A DNA stretch of 64,000 nt from JAWXUK01 sp044432725. GTDB lineage: Bacteria; Bacillota; Clostridia; Oscillospirales; Oscillospiraceae. The stretch's first letter is position 1. Each line of letters begins with the position of its first letter. Location: NCBI GenBank assembly GCA_044432725.1, contig JAWXUL010000008.1:59521-123520 (forward strand), in the 5' to 3' direction. The notes below the pieces were generated by a model. The model was given only the letters and a program-made list of their open reading frames with translations, made no database searches and was not told where the DNA came from. The position numbers were made by a program, and so were the translations under genes. Positions 26,692-34,364 of this stretch are shown in pieces.

Positions 26692-26752
26692 CTAACTAAA
26701 TTTTGCTAGGAAAGAAAGGGAAACTTTGGGGACTTTTATGGGAGAGAAACCC

Positions 26753-26781
26753 TTGCCTTTTCCTGAAAAAAAGTGTAAAAT
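26753..26781 (+). promoter_or_regulatory. Probable promoter of the DEAD-box helicase gene
   Basis: TTGCCT, a 17-bp spacer and TAAAAT. The implied leader is about 250 nt. It begins with a small hairpin (ACCCT-GAGA-AGGGT followed by CTTTTTAT, 26805-26825) that could attenuate transcription. Long leaders are usual for cold-induced helicases. The rest of 26826-27037 is A/T-rich without a clear fold. Confidence 0.45.
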
Positions 26782-27037
26782 TAAAAGGTTATTAAAATTA
26801 AGAACCCTGAGAAGGGTCTTTTTATAAAGACAAGGATAACAAAACGATTCCTTCCTCCTGATGATTTGCGACAATGAGATAAAATTTCTCGGAACTTTTC
26901 TGATTTTTTCTAACTTTTTTGTTGTTAATCCCAAGAAAAAAACAAAAAATCAAGTAACAGCATAATCTCAGGACAAAAAAATTCATAATCTCAACTTATA
27001 TTATTTTAAGAGATTTCCAAAAGAAAGCAGGCAATTC

Positions 27038-28777
27038 ATGGAACAAATCCAAGTAGACTTCAAAGACCTTCCCCTCTCCTCGGAAATGCTACAAAGCATT
27101 GAAGCAATCGGATACGAAAAAGCCACACAAATCCAAAGCGACGCCATCCCCCATTTGTTAGAAGGGAAAGACGTTCTGGGACTTTCTGGTACAGGCACAG
27201 GGAAAACAGCTGCCTTTTCTATCCCCATTCTGGAAAGATTAGAAGATAATGGCAAAAAGGTACAGGTGCTGATCCTGTGTCCCACCCGTGAACTTGCCAT
27301 GCAAATCAGCGATGAAATTCGCAAATTCTCTCGCCATAAAAAGGGAATTCGCCTTGCCACCATCTATGGTGGACAAGCATTTCAAATCCAATTTACCCAG
27401 CTGAAAACTGCTAATATCGTGGTGGGTACCCCTGGGCGTGTGATGGATCACATGGAGCGTGGTACCCTGTCTTTGTCAGAGATGAAAACCATTGTTTTAG
27501 ACGAAGCAGACGAAATGCTGACCATGGGCTTTTTCGAGGATATCGAGCTGATTCTCTCCAAAGCACCAGAAGAACGTCAGACCATTCTTTTTTCTGCTAC
27601 TATGCCCCCTGCCATTATGAAGGCAACACAAAAATTCCAAAAAGACCCTGTCACTGTGAAAGTATCCAAAGAAAGCAAGGTGCAAAACACCATTCTGCAA
27701 CTTTGTTACGACGTACCTAGGGGGAAAAAGCAAGATTCTATCAATCTTTTGCTCCAATATCATCAGCCCAATCGTAGCATTATTTTCTGTAACACCAAAA
27801 AAATGGTGGACGAGTTGGTGGAATATCTCAATGACCATGGTTTTGCCAGTGAAGGGCTTCATGGCGACATGAAACAGCTACAACGTACTGCTGTCATGCG
27901 TGGCTATAAACAAGGAAAAACAAAAATTCTTGTGGCAACTGACGTGGCTGCCAGAGGGATTGACGTAGAAAACGTGGAAGCTGTGTTCAATTTCGACATT
28001 CCTTTGGAAAAAGAATACTATATCCATCGTGTGGGGAGAACAGGTCGAGCAGGAAAGACAGGGGTTTCCCATACTTTTATCTGTGACAAGAGCCAACGCT
28101 ATAAAGTCTATGACATTCAAAAACACACAGGGCAAAAACTGGAAGAAAAACCCTTACCCACAGAGAAGGAAATCCTAGATAAAATTGCTTTGAGCCATTT
28201 CGAGAAATTTGAAGCAGCCTTGACAGCCAAAAGTTTTGAAGAAAACCAACCTGTCTTGGATAAATTGCTAGAGGCTGGCTATGATATCAATCAAATTGCC
28301 AATATGGCTCTGGAAACAATCATTGGGGACAAAAAGCCCAAAATTCCATATGTACCTCCTGTGAAAAAGATGAAGCCAATCGCCACAAGAGAACAAAAAG
28401 TAGACCCCAACCGAGTGAGAGTTCGTTTGAACGTGGGTCGGGCTCAAAAAATGCTACCAAACTTCATTGTGGGTGCTTTTGTGGAAGAAACAGACATCCC
28501 AGCAGGTCGTATTGGAGATATCAAAATCACCAACGATTACAGCGATGTTGAAATGTCCAAAGAGGATGCATTGGAAGTCATGTCCCTGATGGAAGGGAAG
28601 AAAATCCGAAACAAAGTGGTCTCTTTGCAACTCCTTTCTGGTGGTGTACAACGAGAAGAGAGAAACTTTTATCGAAAGAATCAACGCTCTGGTAAAAGTA
28701 ATTATCGTGGGAATTTTGCCAACAGAGACCGTGAATCTCGTGGTAAACGAGATTCAAAAAATAGGCACGAAAACTGA
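27038..28777 (+). CDS. DEAD-box RNA helicase with DbpA-type RNA-binding domain
   Basis: This ATP-dependent RNA helicase probably acts in ribosome assembly or RNA decay, often cold-induced. The 579-residue protein has the Q motif and the Walker A GTGTGKT (51-57), PTRELAMQ, LDEADEML (DEAD box), SAT, then the C-terminal helicase lobe (ARGIDVENVEAVFNFDIP; HRVGRTGRAG). After about residue 450 there is a DbpA-like RRM (RVRLNVGRAQKMLPNFIVGA) and a basic Arg/Asn/Lys-rich tail, as in DeaD/CshA-type proteins. Its stop is followed by a strong terminator. The ribosome site (AAAGCAGG) is moderate. Confidence 0.95.
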   Translation: MEQIQVDFKDLPLSSEMLQSIEAIGYEKATQIQSDAIPHLLEGKDVLGLSGTGTGKTAAFSIPILERLEDNGKKVQVLILCPTRELAMQISDEIRKFSRHKKGIRLATIYGGQAFQIQFTQLKTANIVVGTPGRVMDHMERGTLSLSEMKTIVLDEADEMLTMGFFEDIELILSKAPEERQTILFSATMPPAIMKATQKFQKDPVTVKVSKESKVQNTILQLCYDVPRGKKQDSINLLLQYHQPNRSIIFCNTKKMVDELVEYLNDHGFASEGLHGDMKQLQRTAVMRGYKQGKTKILVATDVAARGIDVENVEAVFNFDIPLEKEYYIHRVGRTGRAGKTGVSHTFICDKSQRYKVYDIQKHTGQKLEEKPLPTEKEILDKIALSHFEKFEAALTAKSFEENQPVLDKLLEAGYDINQIANMALETIIGDKKPKIPYVPPVKKMKPIATREQKVDPNRVRVRLNVGRAQKMLPNFIVGAFVEETDIPAGRIGDIKITNDYSDVEMSKEDALEVMSLMEGKKIRNKVVSLQLLSGGVQREERNFYRKNQRSGKSNYRGNFANRDRESRGKRDSKNRHEN

Positions 28778-28798
28778 TTTCTCCCAATAAAAATAAAT

Positions 28799-28833
28799 CA
28801 GCCCTTTCCAGACAGAGGAAAGGGCTGTTTTTT
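28799..28833 (+). terminator. Terminator of the helicase gene
   Basis: An 11-bp stem (CAGCCCTTTCC / GGAAAGGGCTG) with a 7-nt loop is followed by TTTTTTG. Confidence 0.93.
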
Positions 28834-28854
28834 GTTGTCCTTGCAATAGAAAGC

Positions 28855-28902
28855 AATAGAAAACCACTCCTCTTTCTAGTTGTAGAAAAAGGAGTGGGTT
28901 GG
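28855..28902 (-). terminator. Terminator of the carbonic anhydrase gene
   Basis: On the minus strand CCACTCCTTTTTCTA pairs imperfectly with TAGAAAGAGGAGTGG and is followed by TTTTCTATTGC. It lies just beyond the stop at 28919. Confidence 0.75.
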
Positions 28903-28918
28903 AGTGATTCCCTTTGGG

Positions 28919-29605
28919 TTATCTGTCAAGAAAACGAACAGAACCATCAGAGATACGATAGATAGCACCTTCGATTGTCACTTTGTTTTCTCGTAATAAC
29001 TCTTGAATGACTTCACTGGAATGGATACGGTCGATACCGTGTTCCACATTCAGTATTTCAGCTTCTCGTGCTGATTTGGTGTTACCGATTCCCATGGCAA
29101 TCTCGTTGATAATACTTTGAATGTTACCTTCTGCGTAACCACCCAAGGTAGCAGCAATAGCGCCACAGTTTTCGTGTCCTAGCACCAAAATCACTTTGGA
29201 GTGTAGATGGGCTGCTGCATATTCAATGCTGCCCAGCTCTAAATCTCCGATTACGTTACCGGCTGTACGGATAACGAAAAGCTCTCCCACCCCTGCAGTA
29301 AAAATATGCTCGGGTGGAACACGAGAGTCTGAACAAGTGATAACGACTGCATAAGGGAACTGTCCATGCTCGGTTGTGTCTTTTCTTCGTGCATAAGAAA
29401 TGTCTGCATTGTTTTTCTTTGCTGTGCGATAAAGCTCGTTTCCTTCGATCATATGATTTTTCACTTCTCGGGGGGTATTGAACTCCACACGAACTGGTCG
29501 CAGTCCTGAGGATTTATTGCCATTTGATTTTAGCAACAAAATCACAATCAAAATCACGATTAAAATAACAACGCTGATGCCAATGTATGGTAGGTACTCG
29601 TCCAT
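28919..29605 (-). CDS. Membrane-anchored beta-class carbonic anhydrase
   Basis: Beta-carbonic anhydrases interconvert CO2 and bicarbonate. The zinc ligands are visible: Cys91 in CSDSRVPPE (with the Asp93/Arg95 dyad), His144 and Cys147 in GHENCGA. The family core begins near residue 45. Unusually, an N-terminal membrane segment (about 6-25, VVILIVILIVILLL) precedes the core, so the enzyme is probably membrane-tethered. The side of the membrane is not certain: few basic residues lie before the segment and a Lys follows it. Expression is from a consensus promoter at 29648-29676. Confidence 0.93.
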   Translation of the reverse strand: MDEYLPYIGISVVILIVILIVILLLKSNGNKSSGLRPVRVEFNTPREVKNHMIEGNELYRTAKKNNADISYARRKDTTEHGQFPYAVVITCSDSRVPPEHIFTAGVGELFVIRTAGNVIGDLELGSIEYAAAHLHSKVILVLGHENCGAIAATLGGYAEGNIQSIINEIAMGIGNTKSAREAEILNVEHGIDRIHSSEVIQELLRENKVTIEGAIYRISDGSVRFLDR

Positions 29606-29647
29606 GTTTTCACCTCTTAAAAAGAATTTTTTCAGTCGTCATAGTTG

Positions 29648-29676
29648 ATTATAACACAGATGGAAAATAAATGCAA
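29648..29676 (-). promoter_or_regulatory. Promoter of the carbonic anhydrase gene
   Basis: On the minus strand TTGCAT, a 17-bp spacer and TATAAT, with TGT before the -10. It is divergent from the promoter at 29743-29771. Confidence 0.8.
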
Positions 29677-29742
29677 GGATAATTTTAGAAAAATTTAATC
29701 GTTTTTTTGATTGGAAAAAGATACCAAGAACAAAAAAATCCC

Positions 29743-29771
29743 TTGACAGAAATGAAAAAAAATGATACCCT
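29743..29771 (+). promoter_or_regulatory. Promoter of the P1B-ATPase pair
   Basis: TTGACA, a 17-bp spacer and TACCCT, with TGA before the -10. The -35 is perfect and the -10 weak, which suits a regulated extended -10 promoter. The leader is about 60 nt to the first gene. Confidence 0.6.
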
Positions 29772-29839
29772 AAGTAAACAGGTCACTTCTATTTAAATAA
29801 GGAATTGCCCTAGGATCAACTGTCAAGGAGAATAATATT

Positions 29840-30100
29840 ATGTTACAATTTTTAACTGGAGTCAAACTGACTACTTTCGCTGTGGGGGCTGTCACTGGGG
29901 CTATCACAGTCAAGGTGCTAGGCTCTCAGACTGCACGTAAATTTGCTGTGAATACCCTTGCTAAAGGCTATCAAATCAAAGATGCTGCCAATGAAAAATA
30001 CCAAAACATCAAAGAAGAAGCACAAGACATCTGTGCAGAAGCGAAAGCAGAAGCCTCTGCCTTTGCCATGTCAGAAGAGCCAGAGGATGAAATCCAATGA
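29840..30100 (+). CDS. Small membrane-associated protein of DUF6110 type
   Basis: The 86-residue protein has one N-terminal glycine-rich membrane segment (VKLTTFAVGAVTGAITVKVL) followed by a charged amphipathic helix rich in Ala, Lys and Glu. Proteins of this shape, annotated DUF6110 in Clostridia, often precede a metal P-type ATPase. Its stop overlaps the ATPase start (ATGA), so the two are coupled, and it may act as an accessory subunit. AAGGAG precedes the ATG. The family name is from memory. Confidence 0.75.
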   Translation: MLQFLTGVKLTTFAVGAVTGAITVKVLGSQTARKFAVNTLAKGYQIKDAANEKYQNIKEEAQDICAEAKAEASAFAMSEEPEDEIQ

Positions 30101-32178
30101 AATACACCCTAGTACGGGAATCCACAGGGAGACTTCGTTTCAGGGTAGGTAAATATGTATTTAATCAGGAGCAAGGGCAGGGACTTTCCGCCTTGCTCCT
30201 GAGCCTATCTGGGGTGATTTCTGTGGAGACCTCTCCCCAAAATGGAGGGATTTTTGTTTGTCATGACCATACGCTGCACAAACAGGAACTTTTTGACTTG
30301 CTGAAATCCCTTCGTGAGCTACCTGAAGAATCTCTTTCCCCTGAAGCCATCATGATACAGCAAGAACAGCAGTTTCGTCTGGAAGTGGGCAAAGTGGTAT
30401 TGGGGCATTATGCCCGAAAATATCTTCTCCCCTCTTGTTTTGCCCCTTGGGTGGCATGGTGTCGCAGTATTCCTTTTTTATTCCATGGTATTTCAGCCTT
30501 ATGCCAAAGAAAACTATCTGTGGAACTGCTAGATGCCACAGCCATTGGGACATCTTTGCTGATGAAGGATTATACCACAGCTTCTTCCACCATGTTTCTG
30601 TTAAAGATTTCTGATTTACTTTTGGGCTATTCCAATGTGCGAGCCAAAAATCAGCTGACCAAAAGTCTCGCCATCTCCCCTGTTGCTGTCTGGCGTATCA
30701 AAGAGGGTGCTGAAGAGCAAATCCCCATGGAGCAACTTCTTGTGGGCGATGTAATTCGTTTAAGAACAGGGGCACAAATCCCTGTGGACGGCGAGCTGAT
30801 TTCTGGAGATGGCATGGTGAACGAAAGTAGCATGACTGGCGAGCCACTCCCTGTCCACAAAAAGGAAGGCTCTACGGTCTTTGCCGGTACTGTTTTGGAA
30901 GAAGGGGAACTGGACGTGCGTGTCCGTAATCTCTGCCAAAACAGCCGTATTTCAAAAATCGTGGACTTTATCCAAAGTGGCGAGGAATCCAAGGCACAAA
31001 TCCAAGGCAAAGCCGAAAAACTAGCAGATAACATTGTGCCCATCAGCTTTGGCTTTTTCTTTGCCACATGGCTTGTCACCCGCAATCTTGCCCGAGCCAC
31101 CTCTGTGCTTATGGTGGATTTTTCCTGTGCCATCAAGCTGACCACTCCCATTTCTGTGATTTCTGCTTTGAAAGAAGCTGCAGAAGCTGGCATCGTGGTG
31201 AAAGGAGGGAAATATTTAGAGGCACTTGCCCAAGTGGACTGTATTGTCTTTGACAAAACTGGCACTTTAACAGAAGCTGTTCCCAAAGTGTCCAAAGTGA
31301 TTTCTTTGGATGAACAATACAGCGAAGAAGAGATTTTAAGCTCTGCTGCTTGCTTGGAAGAACATTTCCCCCACAGTGTGGCAGCCGCCATTGTTGCTGA
31401 GGCAAAAAATCGTGATTTGTCTCACCCAGAATATCATGGCAAAGTGGAATATATTGTGGCACATGGCATTGTGTCCACCCAAGACAATCAAAAATATGCC
31501 ATTGGCAGTCGCCATTTTGTTGTAGAGGACGAAGGGGTGCCTCTCTCCCCTGACACAGAAGCCTTCTTGGCACAAGAAATCGGCGTGGACTCTGCTGTCT
31601 ATCTTGCCATTGGAGAAACTTTGGTGGGAGTCATTTGCATCCATGATCCCCCTCGTCCAGAGGCAGAAAGAACCTTGGCACAATTACGAGCCTTGGGCAT
31701 TTCTGACATGATGATGATCACAGGGGACAATGAAAATACAGCAAGGCACGTGGCAGAGACTTTAGGATTGTCTGCCTTTGAAGCCTCTGTCCTACCCGAT
31801 GGGAAGGCCCGCTCCATTCAGCGACAAAAAGAACTGGGCAAAACAGTGCTGATGGTGGGAGATGGCATCAATGATGCCCCTGGGCTAAGCTGTGCCAATG
31901 TGTCCATGACCTTGGCTGGCTCTTCTGATTTGGCACGAGAAGTGGCTGACATCAGTATTTTATCAGAGAATTTAGAATCCATGGTTTTGGCACGTGAACT
32001 TGCCACGGCTTTGATGGAAAAAATCGCTCGTCATTATGCTTGGATTGTGGCTTTTAACAGTGTGCTCATTGCCTTGGGCATGGGAGGCTTGCTCACAGCC
32101 AGCCAAACTGCCTTATACCACAATTTATCTACCTTTTCCTTTGCTGCTCTGTCCACCAGACCACTACTCAATCAATAA
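30097..32178 (+). CDS. P1B-type heavy-metal-translocating ATPase with non-canonical SCA motif
   Basis: The 693-residue ATPase has an N-terminal HMA-like region (1-80) without a CxxC pair, the A-domain SMTGEPLPV, the phosphorylation site DKTGTLT (Asp386), the P1B-specific HP in EHFPHS, and GDGINDAPG (588-596). The usual metal-binding CPC/CPH/SPC in the membrane helix is replaced by DFSCAIKLTTP (SCA at 343-345), so the metal cannot be predicted from standard P1B classes. It is coupled to the DUF6110-like gene and followed by a strong terminator. Metal export or delivery is inferred from the family. Confidence 0.93.
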   Translation: MKYTLVRESTGRLRFRVGKYVFNQEQGQGLSALLLSLSGVISVETSPQNGGIFVCHDHTLHKQELFDLLKSLRELPEESLSPEAIMIQQEQQFRLEVGKVVLGHYARKYLLPSCFAPWVAWCRSIPFLFHGISALCQRKLSVELLDATAIGTSLLMKDYTTASSTMFLLKISDLLLGYSNVRAKNQLTKSLAISPVAVWRIKEGAEEQIPMEQLLVGDVIRLRTGAQIPVDGELISGDGMVNESSMTGEPLPVHKKEGSTVFAGTVLEEGELDVRVRNLCQNSRISKIVDFIQSGEESKAQIQGKAEKLADNIVPISFGFFFATWLVTRNLARATSVLMVDFSCAIKLTTPISVISALKEAAEAGIVVKGGKYLEALAQVDCIVFDKTGTLTEAVPKVSKVISLDEQYSEEEILSSAACLEEHFPHSVAAAIVAEAKNRDLSHPEYHGKVEYIVAHGIVSTQDNQKYAIGSRHFVVEDEGVPLSPDTEAFLAQEIGVDSAVYLAIGETLVGVICIHDPPRPEAERTLAQLRALGISDMMMITGDNENTARHVAETLGLSAFEASVLPDGKARSIQRQKELGKTVLMVGDGINDAPGLSCANVSMTLAGSSDLAREVADISILSENLESMVLARELATALMEKIARHYAWIVAFNSVLIALGMGGLLTASQTALYHNLSTFSFAALSTRPLLNQ

Positions 32179-32210
32179 TTTAGAAACACCAGTAAATAAA
32201 TAATTTAGCA

Positions 32211-32252
32211 AACACCAGAAATTTCTCTTGGGGGATTTCTGGTGTTTTTTTG
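32211..32252 (+). terminator. Terminator of the P1B-ATPase operon
   Basis: AACACCAGAAAT pairs with ATTTCTGGTGTT around a 12-nt loop and is followed by TTTTTTT-type tract. Confidence 0.92.
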
Positions 32253-32262
32253 CATCAATCCC

Positions 32263-32291
32263 TTGACACTAAAAAAAACTTATGTTATACT
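32263..32291 (+). promoter_or_regulatory. Promoter of the ABC exporter-MarR operon
   Basis: TTGACA, a 17-bp spacer and TATACT, with TGT before the -10. The predicted start (about 32298) falls inside the palindrome at 32294-32311. Confidence 0.88.
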
Positions 32292-32293
32292 TT

Positions 32294-32311
32294 GTATCAA
32301 GGTCTTGATAC
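32294..32311. promoter_or_regulatory. Palindromic operator candidate for the MarR regulator
   Basis: GTATCAAGGTCTTGATAC has two perfect 8-bp arms around a 2-bp centre. It begins 3 bp after the -10 hexamer and covers the predicted start. MarR-family proteins usually bind such 16-20 bp palindromes at their own promoter, and the operon's third gene encodes one. Confidence 0.65.
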
Positions 32312-32322
32312 AGCAACTTGAA

Positions 32323-32538
32323 AAAAGATTAAGCCTTGTGGCTTCATCTTTTCGATTGAAAGCTTTGCTTTCAATCGCCTTGATTTTCTTATGAAAATCA
32401 AGGTCAACTTGACTATTGAGCAAGAATGAATCAGAAATAATGACAAAGTCATTATTTCTGTAAACAACAGCTAAGCTGTTGTTTATAAGTTTGACAAGGT
32501 CAAACTTAATTCAAGATGCTATACTGAAAAAAATAGCA
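32323..32538 (+). promoter_or_regulatory. Leader RNA with a contiguous array of stem-loops
   Basis: Between promoter and first gene lie six strong stem-loops: 32323-32352 (13 bp, one mismatch), 32353-32377 (11 bp), 32378-32403 (11 bp), 32432-32460 (13 bp), 32461-32485 (11 bp) and 32486-32508 (10 bp). The last five are perfect. Loops are 3-4 nt. Several abut with no spacer. A weaker 6-bp one follows at 32517-32538. None has a T tract, so they are not ordinary terminators. Confidence 0.8.
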
Positions 32539-32630
32539 GAGTCAACGGCTGAATCATGATGAGAGAGAAATTAAATTTCCTTTCAGGCAATAGAAGTTCT
32601 CTGGATCAAACACACATAGGAGGTAACAGA

Positions 32631-34364
32631 TTGAAACGATACATGAAATACATCAAGCCATACTGGGGATTTTTTGTCATTTCCCCTTGCTTGATGATGG
32701 TGGAGGTCTTTTGTGACGTGCAAATCCCAGCACTTGCAGCACAGATCATCAACCAAGGGGTGAGTCAGGGCAGTCCTGACCAGATTTATGCCCTCGCCAT
32801 GGAAATGCTTGCCATGGTGCTACTGTCCATTGTGGGAGGGGCAGGGGCTGCTTATGCAGCTTCACGGGCAGCAGTTTGCTTTTCTTGCGACTTACGCTCA
32901 GATCTCTTTGACAAAATACAAACATTTTCCTTTGCCAATGTAGATAAATTTTCCTCTGGCTCCCTGATTACTCGTCTTACCAACGACATCACCCAAATGG
33001 AACAACTGATTATCATGAGTTTACGGATGATGTTCCGAGCCCCTGGGATGCTCATTGGCTCCATGATTATGGCTTTTACTCTAAATGACAGCCTTGCTTG
33101 GATTTTTGTGGTGATGATTCCCATCCTTGCCACCATTATTGGGGTGATTGTCTCTTTATCTTATAAAAAGTTTGCTTTTTTACAAGAAAAAGTGGACGGG
33201 CTGAACCAAACAGTGCGAGAAGCTTTGGTCAATGTGCGAGTGATCAAAGGTCTGTCCAGAGAAGATTATGAAATTGATAAATTCCAAGGGGTCAATGGAG
33301 ATTTAAAGGAAAGTTCTCTGTCTGCTTATTATCTCAGCGTACTGCAAATGCCCATGATGACTTTGGTGATTTATGTTTGCACCGCAGCTATTTTGTATTT
33401 TGGTGGAATAGAACTCATGGAAGGAAACCTTTCTTCTGGGGATATCACAGCTTTTATCACCTATGCCACCCAGATTTTAATGTCAGTGAATATGCTGTCC
33501 ATGGTCTTTATGCAAAGTTCTCGTGCCATTGCCAGTAGCAATCGAATTTGCGAAGTATTGGACACCAATACAGATTTAAGCGATGAAAAGGCACAATATC
33601 CAGAAAAGAAGGTCACTTCTGGTAGTATTGTCTTTGAAGATGTGAATTTCAAATACAGCAAGCAAAATCAAGAAAATATTCTCCAAGGACTGAATCTCTC
33701 TATCCAAGCTGGACAGACTGTGGGCATCATTGGCTCCACTGGCAGTGGGAAAACCTCGCTGGTGCAACTGATTCCTCGCCTTTATGATGTCACTCAGGGG
33801 AAAATACTTGTGGATGGGACGGATGTACGGGATTACTCCCTAAACAATTTGAGAGAAGGGGTATCGGTGGTGTTGCAAAACAACCTCCTCTTCTCTGGTA
33901 CTATTTCAGAAAATCTACAGTGGGGGGATAAAAATGCCACTGCCCAAGACCAAGCCCTTGCCACAAAGATGGCAGCGGCTGACGAATTCATCCAAAAAAT
34001 GCCCCAAGGTTACGACTCTTATGTCCAACAAGGAGGAATGAATCTTTCTGGAGGACAAAAGCAAAGAATGTGCATTGCCCGTGCTTTGCTGAAAAAGCCC
34101 AAAATCTTGATTTTCGATGACTCTACCTCGGCTGTGGACACAGCGACAGAGCAACAAATCCGTCATTATCTCGCCAACGATCTTTCTGGTGTGACAAAAA
34201 TCATCATCGCTCAACGAATCACCTCTGTGATGTATGCCGATGTGATTGTGGTCCTGAACGAAGGGGAGATTGAAATGGTGGGCACCCACAAGGAACTCAT
34301 GGAAAGCAGTCAAACTTATCAAGAAGTGTACCAATCTCAAGTGAATCAGGAGGTGATGGAATAA
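32631..34364 (+). CDS. ABC exporter half-transporter, first subunit of a heterodimer
   Basis: The 577-residue protein has an N-terminal type IV ABC transmembrane domain (about six helices) and a C-terminal nucleotide-binding domain: Walker A GSTGSGKTS, signature LSGGQKQR, Walker B ILIFDDSTSAVD. The residue after the Walker B aspartates is Ser rather than the catalytic Glu (FDDST), so this is probably the degenerate site of a heterodimer. The start is a TTG at 32631, seven bases after AGGAGG; an ATG at 32556 in frame has no ribosome site. Substrate is likely a drug or peptide, judged from the MarR partner. Confidence 0.9.
   Translation: MKRYMKYIKPYWGFFVISPCLMMVEVFCDVQIPALAAQIINQGVSQGSPDQIYALAMEMLAMVLLSIVGGAGAAYAASRAAVCFSCDLRSDLFDKIQTFSFANVDKFSSGSLITRLTNDITQMEQLIIMSLRMMFRAPGMLIGSMIMAFTLNDSLAWIFVVMIPILATIIGVIVSLSYKKFAFLQEKVDGLNQTVREALVNVRVIKGLSREDYEIDKFQGVNGDLKESSLSAYYLSVLQMPMMTLVIYVCTAAILYFGGIELMEGNLSSGDITAFITYATQILMSVNMLSMVFMQSSRAIASSNRICEVLDTNTDLSDEKAQYPEKKVTSGSIVFEDVNFKYSKQNQENILQGLNLSIQAGQTVGIIGSTGSGKTSLVQLIPRLYDVTQGKILVDGTDVRDYSLNNLREGVSVVLQNNLLFSGTISENLQWGDKNATAQDQALATKMAAADEFIQKMPQGYDSYVQQGGMNLSGGQKQRMCIARALLKKPKILIFDDSTSAVDTATEQQIRHYLANDLSGVTKIIIAQRITSVMYADVIVVLNEGEIEMVGTHKELMESSQTYQEVYQSQVNQEVME

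Noticed and set aside
26692..26934. 80-codon minus-strand frame between nusB and the helicase gene
   Set aside because: Low-complexity A/T-rich sequence with no ribosome site; it overlaps the helicase promoter and leader.
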